64,000 nucleotides of DNA from Boesenbergia rotunda (Eukaryota > Streptophyta > Magnoliopsida > Zingiberales > Zingiberaceae). Below are positions 58,351 through 64,000 of this stretch, piece after piece. Location: positions 163,809 through 227,808 of the forward strand of contig JAGFNQ010007665.1 in NCBI GenBank assembly GCA_024364735.1, written 5' to 3'. The translations under genes were made by a program, and so were the position numbers. A model generated the notes under the pieces. It had not been told where the DNA came from. It made no database searches and saw only the letters and a program-made list of their open reading frames with translations. Numbering within the stretch: the first letter of the stretch is position 1; every line of letters starts with the position of its first letter.

Positions 58351-58440
58351 CCAAAAATTCTTGTAGTGCTTAAAAAATTTTGACGTTCAAAATCAAATCA
58401 AGATCAAACATTTGATGTCCTACTCTACTAAGCACATTCC

Positions 58441-59969
58441 AAGCTACCTTCTTAATGAACTGAACTCAGACTCAGGTAGGAGTTTAGTAAAAATGTCTGC
58501 TAGGTTAGATTTGGACTCTATATATTGAAGGACAATTTTAGCCCTAACTACGTGGTCCCTAACAAAGTGATGTTTCACTTCTATATGTTTTGTTTTAGAA
58601 TGGTGGATTGGGTTTTTGGTAAGATTTATAGAACTGATATTATCAATAAAGATCTTAGTTTGGGTATAGTCTAGGTTAAAATCCTTAAGGGTATGCATCA
58701 TTCATAAGAGTTGAGCTACACATTCCCCTAAGGCAACATACTCTGCTTCAGTTGTAGATAAGGCAATACAATGTTGCTTTTTACTGCACCAACTAACTAG
58801 ACTCTGACCCAACAATTGACAACTCCCACATGTACTTTTTCTATCTAGTTTACAACCCACATACTCTGAGTTAGAAAATCTTAATAACTCAAAACTGAAA
58901 GTCCCAGGGTACCAAATACCTACATTTAGGGTGCCCTTAATATATCTAAGGATTCTTTTAACTGATCTTAAGTGGGACTCCTTAGCATAGGTTTCGTACC
59001 TGGCACAAATACCTACTACAAAATGGATATCATATCTACTAGCAGTTAGGTAAAGTAAGCTCCCTATAGTACTTCTATAATACTTTAAGTCAACTGGCTT
59101 ACCTTCAAGGTCATTATCTATTTTAGCATTTGTGGTCATAGAGGTACTTAAGTCTTTTGAATTTTCCATTATGAATTTCTTAATCAATTCTTCTGCATAT
59201 TTTAATTGGTGAACATAATTTCCATCCCTATTTTTTTTTAATTTGAAGTCCTACAAAGAAGGTCAGTTCACTTACTAAACTCATTTCAAATTCACTTTCC
59301 ATAATTTTAATAAATTATTTTAAGGAATTAGTATTAGTTGATCCAAAGATTATATCATCTACATAAATTTGGGTTATAAAGATGTCTTTTTCTAAGGTCT
59401 TAACAAATAGGGTTGAGTCAATTTGGCCTTGGTTAAAATCCTTAGAAATTAGGTAAGTGGATAGTCTTTCATACTAAGCCCTAGGTGCTTGTTTTAAACC
59501 ATAAAGAACTTTTCTAAGTTTGAATACATGGTTAGGGTAGTCTAAGTCTTCAAAACCTAGGGGTTATCCTACATAGACTTCCTCTTTTATAATCCATTCT
59601 GGAAGGCAGACTTAACATCCATTTGGTATAATTTGAATCCTCTATGGGCTGCAAAGGCTAGCATCATTCTAATTTACTCAAGTCTAGCTATAGGGGCACA
59701 AATTTCATCATAGTCTAACCCCTCAACTTGACTAAAACCTTTACCCACTAAGCGGGCTTTGTTTCTCACTATTTCACCTTGGTCGTTCAACTTATTCATA
59801 AACACCCACTTAGTGTCTATAATGGACTTACATTCAGGTTAAGGTACTAAGTCCCATACTTGGTTTCTATCAAATTGAGCTAGTTCTTCCTGTATAGCGA
59901 TGATCCAGTTTGGGTCAAGTAAGGCCTCTTCTATGATCTTAAGTTCAATCTTTGAAATCAATGCAACCT
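58441..59969 (-). pseudogene. S3 pol: reverse transcriptase and RNase H, decayed
   Basis: RNase H is readable through SNSEYVGCKLDRKSTCGSCQ, STTEAEYVALGECVAQLL, a TGA where Trp is expected, then TKNPIHHSKTKHIEVKHHFV and SKSNLADIFTKLLPESEFS to a TAG at 58441-58443. RT is broken into several frames. The active-site box IYVDDIIFGSTN is intact at about 59335-59370. Other pieces are GLKQAPRA-like and MDVK-like stretches up to the insertion of the O solo LTR at 59970. The gene resumes at 62180. It is closer to S1 than to C2 in the RNase H and RT motifs. Confidence 0.85.
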
Positions 59970-60595
59970 TGTTAGGATCTTACCGTTTGCTAGAGGAGGG
60001 GTGAATAGCAATTTTTCAATCTTTCTTCCTACAAATGTTAGTGCGCAAGCAGAATAATAAAAACTAAAACTAACAAACACGAAGAACACACCGAATTACG
60101 TGGTTCGGAGATGACGCTTCTACTCCACGGTTGTCCATAAGGTGGACGATCCTGATCCTTCGATGGATGATTCCCCGGAACACCTCCGACTAGCTCTTGT
60201 CGCTCCTTGTGGGTGGAGAAACCTCGCTACAAACCTTGGACAATCCCTGAGCAATAGTAGGCTACTAACAAGCTCTAACCAAGCTAGTTTCATCAAGAAG
60301 AAATAGTCATAAACGAGCTCCCTTAAATAGAGCTCGAGGCTGATATGACCGTTACCAGTCGACTGGTTGAATTCGAATGGCAATTCAAATTCTGGTCACC
60401 ATCAGTCGACTGGTCCTGGACCAGTTGACTGATTCTTCTATGGACCCTATCAGTCGACTGGTCCACTCCCTAAGTCTAGGGTTACCCTTCCCGAGTACAT
60501 TTCTCTTAGCACTCAAACCCTCACGACATAGCCTCCCGAGTATAATACCCTCAACACTCGAAACCTCACGACCTGGTTGACTCTTCATCCAGTAG

Positions 60596-61010
60596 CCTCG
60601 ATCTATTGCCTTCAAGCCCTCTTCGACTTTGGCTCCCGTCCCTCAGATGCGTACACAAGCCCTCGGCTTGCCTCCATGCTATCCTTCACGCATGCCTCGA
60701 AGTCCGCTTCCCTCAGCTCATCGTTCCTGCTCCAGCAGCCTCAACCTATTGCCTTCAAGCCCTCTTTGACTTTGGCCCTTGCCCCTCAGATGCGCACACA
60801 AGCCCTCGGCTTGCCACCATGCCATCCTTCATACATGCCTCGAAGTCCGCTTCCCTCAGCTCATTGTTCCTACTCCAGCAACCTCGACCTGTTGCCTTTA
60901 AGCCCTCTTCGACTTTGGCCCTCATCCCTCAGATGCGCATACAAGACCTCAGCTTGCCTCCATGCCATCCTTCACGTACACCTCGAAATCCGCTTCCCTC
61001 AGCTCATCGT
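60596..61010. repeat. 143-bp tandem repeat, nearly three units
   Basis: Units start at 60596, 60739 and 60882, each with CCTCRAYCTRTTGCC...CTTCAAGCCCTCTT and CTCGGCTTGCCWCCATGC. The third runs into the inner solo LTR. The inner and S4 LTRs seem to have a single such unit. Confidence 0.85.
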
Positions 61011-61944
61011 TGTTAAGGCAATCGACCCTAAAATGATTGGAAGATCATGATTTTGATGTGTGTGTGTGAATATGTTTAAGGTTAGAGTGTTATGTTGTAT
61101 TTGATATATGTGATTGAGTTTGCAGGACTTGGAGAATCACACATGGTGAACATATCTGAGGGACGTGAACTAAGGGAGGAGGACTCCAAGGGCAAGCCGG
61201 GAAGTGGACTTTAAGGGCACACGTGAAGGGTGGCATAGAGGCAAGCCAAGGAAGGCTTGTGTGCGCATCCAAGGGACGAGAGCCAGAGGAAGATGACCTC
61301 ATGGGGCGAGCCAAGGGAGTGAACCTGAAGGCACACGTGAAGGAGAATGTGAAGACTAGCTGTAAGTGAGTGGGCAATCGACTGGCCAGAGGGCAGTCGA
61401 CTGTCAAAACTCACAGAAGGTTTTCAGCTTTCTACCAGTCGACTGGCCAAGGGGCAGTCGACTGGTGTACCCCGAAAACTAGCCGTTTGCTAGTCGTTGG
61501 CTAGCAATTATGCTAGGCCAGTCAATTGCCCCAGGGGTAGTCGACTGGTGCAGGGCTGGACAGACTGCGAGTCTGTCCTGTTCTCTTATAAAAGGAGGAC
61601 TTTTTCGCACGTGAACGGTACGGTTTTCATACTGTAACGAGGTGCTATTCGTGCTTCGAGTCTTCTCATCTTCCTCTCTCTCCAATCATTACATTCTGTA
61701 AAGAGGAAGACAACGCCATTGTAAAGGTTTCTCCACCTGAAGGAGATTTTTCTTAGTGAAGGTGGAGTACTCGCGTGGATCCTTGAATTAGTCACCCATT
61801 CAGGTGGATACCAAGTAAATCGTTGTGTTAGAATTGTTCTTATTGCTTTTTATTATATATTTTTGTATTGCGCTAACCTCTGTGTAGAGAAAATGACGAT
61901 AAAGTGTTATTCACCCCCCTCTAGCAACGTCTTCGATTCTATCA
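61011..61944 (+). mobile_element. Solo LTR related to S4, nested in the O solo LTR
   Basis: TGTTAAGGCAATC to CGATTCTATCA, 934 bp, with perfect duplication ATCGT (61006-61010 and 61945-61949). It contains CAGTCGACTGG palindromes (61376-61555) just upstream of CTTATAAAAGG (61585-61595). Opposite orientation to its host LTR. Confidence 0.9.
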
Positions 61945-62179
61945 ATCGTCCCTGCTTTGTCCATGGTCCCTCGGATGCACACACAAGCCCACAGCTTGCC
62001 TCCATGCCACCCTTCATCGTACCCGAAGACGTCCAACCAAGTCTATATGTATCCTGCAAACCTGTACACTCACATACATATATTAGATCAACATGAAACC
62101 CTAACATAATCATATTGACACACACATCAAAATCCATGATCCTCCCTATCATACTTGGGCTGATTGCCCCAACAAACCT

Positions 62180-62493
62180 GACTTAGGTTTCTTTAGGAGG
62201 ACCTTGTTCTGGCCTCTAAGGTTGGATCACCAATAATTTGGTCAGTTGGGTGATTTAGTCTGGGTTTCTTAGGTCTCCTAGAACTTGGTTTATCTTCAGG
62301 TCCGGTTGGTAGGTTTTGGGTTGGTTCAGGGACCAGTTCAGTAGGTAACATTAAATTTTTTGTTCAGGAACCGGTTCAGCAGTTAAGTCTAAGATTGGTT
62401 CAGAAGTTGATTCAATTGGTGAGTTAGTAATTTGGTCTAGTCTAGACACATCATCTTTTAGATTAGTTAAGTTAAGTTGATTTGAGTTAGATT
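62180..62493 (-). pseudogene. S3 pol: integrase-RT hinge, continued
   Basis: On the minus strand it reads TDQIIGDPTLEARTRSS at the RT-proximal side, matching DQIVGDIHHGVRTRS of S1. Upstream of it lies a Pro/Glu/Thr-rich hinge with repeated PEP motifs and a frameshift near 62355. It is cut at 62494 by the S4 LTR, so the rest of S3 lies beyond the window or is lost. Confidence 0.75.
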
Positions 62494-63513
62494 TGTTGAG
62501 GCAATCTGTGATCCGGAGTGATCATGAGTTTTGATGTTTGGGCAAAGGGTTTATGTTAGGTTTACTCTTGTGTTCTCATATGTGTATGTTGAGTGTGCAG
62601 GTTGTATAGGTTACACATATGGATTTGATTGGACGGCCTCTGTATGATGAAGGATGGCATGGAGGCAAGCTGGAGGCTTGCGTGCGCATCCGAGGGACCT
62701 TGGAGAGCAGGGACGATGAGCTGATGAGCGTGGACTTCGAGGCATGCGTGAAGGATGGCATGGATGCAAGCAGGAGGCGTGCGTGCATCCGAGGGACGGG
62801 AGCCGAAGATGAAGAGGGTGCGAAGGTAATAGTCGAGGCTATAGATGAGGAGTCAGTCGAGTCGTGAGGGTACGAGTGCTGTGTGATTGTACTCGGGAAA
62901 TCCTAGGGTTGAGTGCGGAGTGAAATGTACTCAGGAAGGGTAACCTTAGGTGGGTGAGTAGACCAGTCGACTGACCTGAGGGCAGTCGACTGGTAAAACT
63001 CACAGAAGGGTTCTGACCGGGGACCAGTCAACTGCCCTGGGGCAGTCGACTGGTAGGTGGCTGGTGAGTTGGCTGAGAATTCGAACGTTGGGGTGCAACG
63101 GTCAAATTTCAGTGGCACCAGTCGACTGCCCTGGGAGCAGTCGACTGGTGGCGAGGGTTTTCAGCTCGAGTTCTATTTAAAGAGAACTCGGTTTGGGCTG
63201 AGACTCTTGATGAAACAAGCTTGGTTAAGGCTTGTTAGTAGTCTCTTGAGTCCAGATCGTGTCAGGGTGCTGTGGCGAGGTTTCTCCACCCACAAGGAGC
63301 GACAGATCTAGCCGGAGGTTATCCGGGGGTTGATCCACCGACGGTTTCTTGGATTAGTCACCCGTCCTGGGTGGATACCAAGTAAATCAGGTTGTTAGCA
63401 TTATTTATTTTACTTTGCATATTATTGTTTCCGCTGCACTAACGACTTTGTAGAGAAACGAACGACAACGTGCTATTCCCCCCCCCCCTCTTGCACACCT
63501 AGACGATCCTTCA
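62494..63513 (+). repeat. 5' LTR of plus-strand Copia S4
   Basis: 1020 bp, TGTTGAGGCAATC to GACGATCCTTCA, followed by a primer-binding site two bases later. The family is shared with the inner solo LTR and O. It has six or so CAGTCGACTGG-type boxes (62962-63150). The partner LTR lies beyond the window, so the right target duplication cannot be checked. Confidence 0.85.
63174..63183 (+). promoter_or_regulatory. TATA box of the S4 LTR
   Basis: CTATTTAAAG about 25 bp downstream of the last CAGTCGACTGG box, the same arrangement as in the O and inner solo LTRs. Confidence 0.65.
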
Positions 63514-63515
63514 GT

Positions 63516-63528
63516 TGGTATCAGAGCC
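63516..63528 (+). promoter_or_regulatory. S4 primer-binding site
   Basis: TGGTATCAGAGCC, complementary to initiator Met-tRNA. Confidence 0.92.
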
Positions 63529-63586
63529 AAGGACCGCTCTTGATCGGACTAACCGTTGAGGGAGCACACGCTAGAAGGAAAAGAAA

Positions 63587-64000
63587 ATGGAAGATAAGTT
63601 GGGGGACGATATTTACACTCCGCTGGCCTACGATCATGAAAATTTCGGATATTGGAAAGCGAGAATGGAGGCGTGGTTCGGAATGGAGTGAGACCTTCGG
63701 ATCGCGCTTGAAGAGCCCTTCGAGATTCCAAAGGATAAGCACAGGAAGAAGCTTAGACCTAGGTATTGGAATCAAGAGCAACAAGAACAAGCAAGGGCAA
63801 ATGAAAAGGTAATGGGTATATTGATTGATATTGTGCCTAACAAAATTTTGAGTTGTGTAGGGGCATACCAAAATTCATGTGAATTATGGAGCAAATTGAA
63901 AGAATATCATGAAAGTTCTACACAAGTTCAAGAGCCCAAGAAAAAAAGTCAAATGAGTCAAGAGAAGAAGAAGAAAAGGAATGTCTACATCTTCAAGTGA
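63587..64000 (+). pseudogene. S4 gag, N-terminal part
   Basis: ATG 63587 opens MEDKLGDDIYTPLAYDHENF then GYWKARMEAWFGME, a Copia Gag start in which the FxYWKxRM motif is conserved. A TGA follows at 63689-63691, then the frame continues in phase: RIALEEPFEIPKDK, QEQARANEKVMGILID, ELWSKLKEYHESSTQVQEPK. It ends in a Lys-rich stretch and a TGA at the last three bases of the window. Start, primer-binding site and LTR are correctly ordered, so this is a genuine element cut by the window edge, not a fragment. Whether the last TGA is real cannot be judged. Confidence 0.8.

Larger units (their letters stand above)
54451..58368. mobile_element. Non-autonomous CACTA (En/Spm) element carrying host gene fragments
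   Basis: The left end is CACTAGTAGAAAAATG and the complement of the right end is CACTACAAGAATTTTTG, both of CACTA type. The target duplication is the expected 3 bp, CTT (54448-54450 and 58369-58371). Subterminal regions are rich in AACGGT/ACCGTTGT words in both orientations, the usual transposase-binding landscape. Length is 3918 bp. No CACTA transposase is visible. The interior carries at least two pieces that look like host coding sequence (55262-55699 plus, 57287-57553 minus). It is inserted in S3 between pol and the 3' LTR. Confidence 0.9.
59970..62174 (-). mobile_element. Solo LTR of family O, nested in S3 and itself interrupted
   Basis: TGTTAGGATC to GCCCCAACA with perfect duplication AACCT (59965-59969 and 62175-62179). 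The net length is about 1266 bp after removing the inner solo LTR. The sense strand is minus: its start TGTTGGGGCAATC resembles the starts of the inner LTR (TGTTAAGGCAATC) and the S4 LTR (TGTTGAGGCAATC). It has CAGTCGACTGG palindromes (60353-60460), with a TATTTAAG box just downstream (60318-60325, minus). Pol reads on either side (hinge and RT) are collinear with S1. Confidence 0.9.
51882..62493 (-). mobile_element. Sirevirus-type Copia S3, 3' LTR to integrase hinge, heavily interrupted
   Basis: It comprises the 3' LTR (LTR-B), polypurine tracts, a non-coding 3' region, RT-RNase H, and the integrase-RT hinge as far as 62180-62493. It is interrupted by the CACTA element and by the O solo LTR and then cut by the S4 LTR at 62494. 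LTR-B and LTR-A are the same family, so S2 and S3 are related. No envelope-like frame is visible in its 3' region. Confidence 0.85.

Noticed and set aside
60577..61050. 157-codon and 136-codon open frames in the O LTR as genes
   Set aside because: They are products of the 143-bp tandem repeat and run across the border of the nested solo LTR.

Overview
The window is plant nuclear DNA made almost entirely of transposable elements stacked inside one another. No complete host gene is visible. LTR retrotransposons dominate: Copia, including Sirevirus-type elements with a long coiled-coil Gag and an extra 3' reading frame, plus LTRs of probable Ty3 type. Two hAT DNA transposons and one CACTA element are also present. 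Every protein-coding region is broken. This fits a large, repeat-rich angiosperm genome, perhaps a monocot, but nothing fixes the species.

Layout. 1-22264: a probable Ty3-type LTR family (here G1, minus strand; 1-151, 14986-16291, 21121-22264) is interrupted by Sirevirus S1 (152-14980, minus, TSD AGAAG) and by a plus-strand Copia of family C2 (16292-21119) that stops at an undetermined base (21120, probable gap). S1 itself carries a C2 solo LTR (1081-3335). 22313-29184: hAT-1 with a broken transposase, whose right inverted repeat is split by an LTR-type unit (25143-29177, TSD GGGTC). 29338-32108: a complete G1 solo LTR (TSD ATTAG). 32746-33826: the 3' end of a second hAT.

33827-51794: Sirevirus S2 (minus), with gag and an envelope-like frame but no recognisable pol. 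Its 5' LTR is split by a full-length C2 Copia (39311-51572, TSD CTCCG), one of whose LTRs is split by a solo LTR of another family (G2, 41454-43448, TSD TAGCA). 51882-62493: Sirevirus S3 (minus), split by a 3.9-kb CACTA element (54451-58368, TSD CTT) and by a solo LTR (59970-62174, TSD AACCT) that contains a related solo LTR in the other orientation (61011-61944, TSD ATCGT). 62494-64000: the 5' LTR, primer-binding site and start of gag of a plus-strand Copia (S4) that runs off the window.

Most unusual signals. (1) In S1 and S2 the envelope-like frame has its own short first exon and a predicted intron in the same codon phase. In S2 it also has its own TATA box. (2) Several Copia families here carry multiple copies of a family-specific palindrome in the LTR just upstream of a TATA-like box. 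In S1 and S2 the same family's palindrome recurs upstream of the envelope-like frame. Together these suggest an internal transcription unit that reuses LTR control elements. (3) The CACTA element carries two exons and the intron of a host M1 (puromycin-sensitive type) aminopeptidase gene, plus a second unidentified coding fragment in the opposite orientation. All of this is read by eye from one sequence, with no database search.
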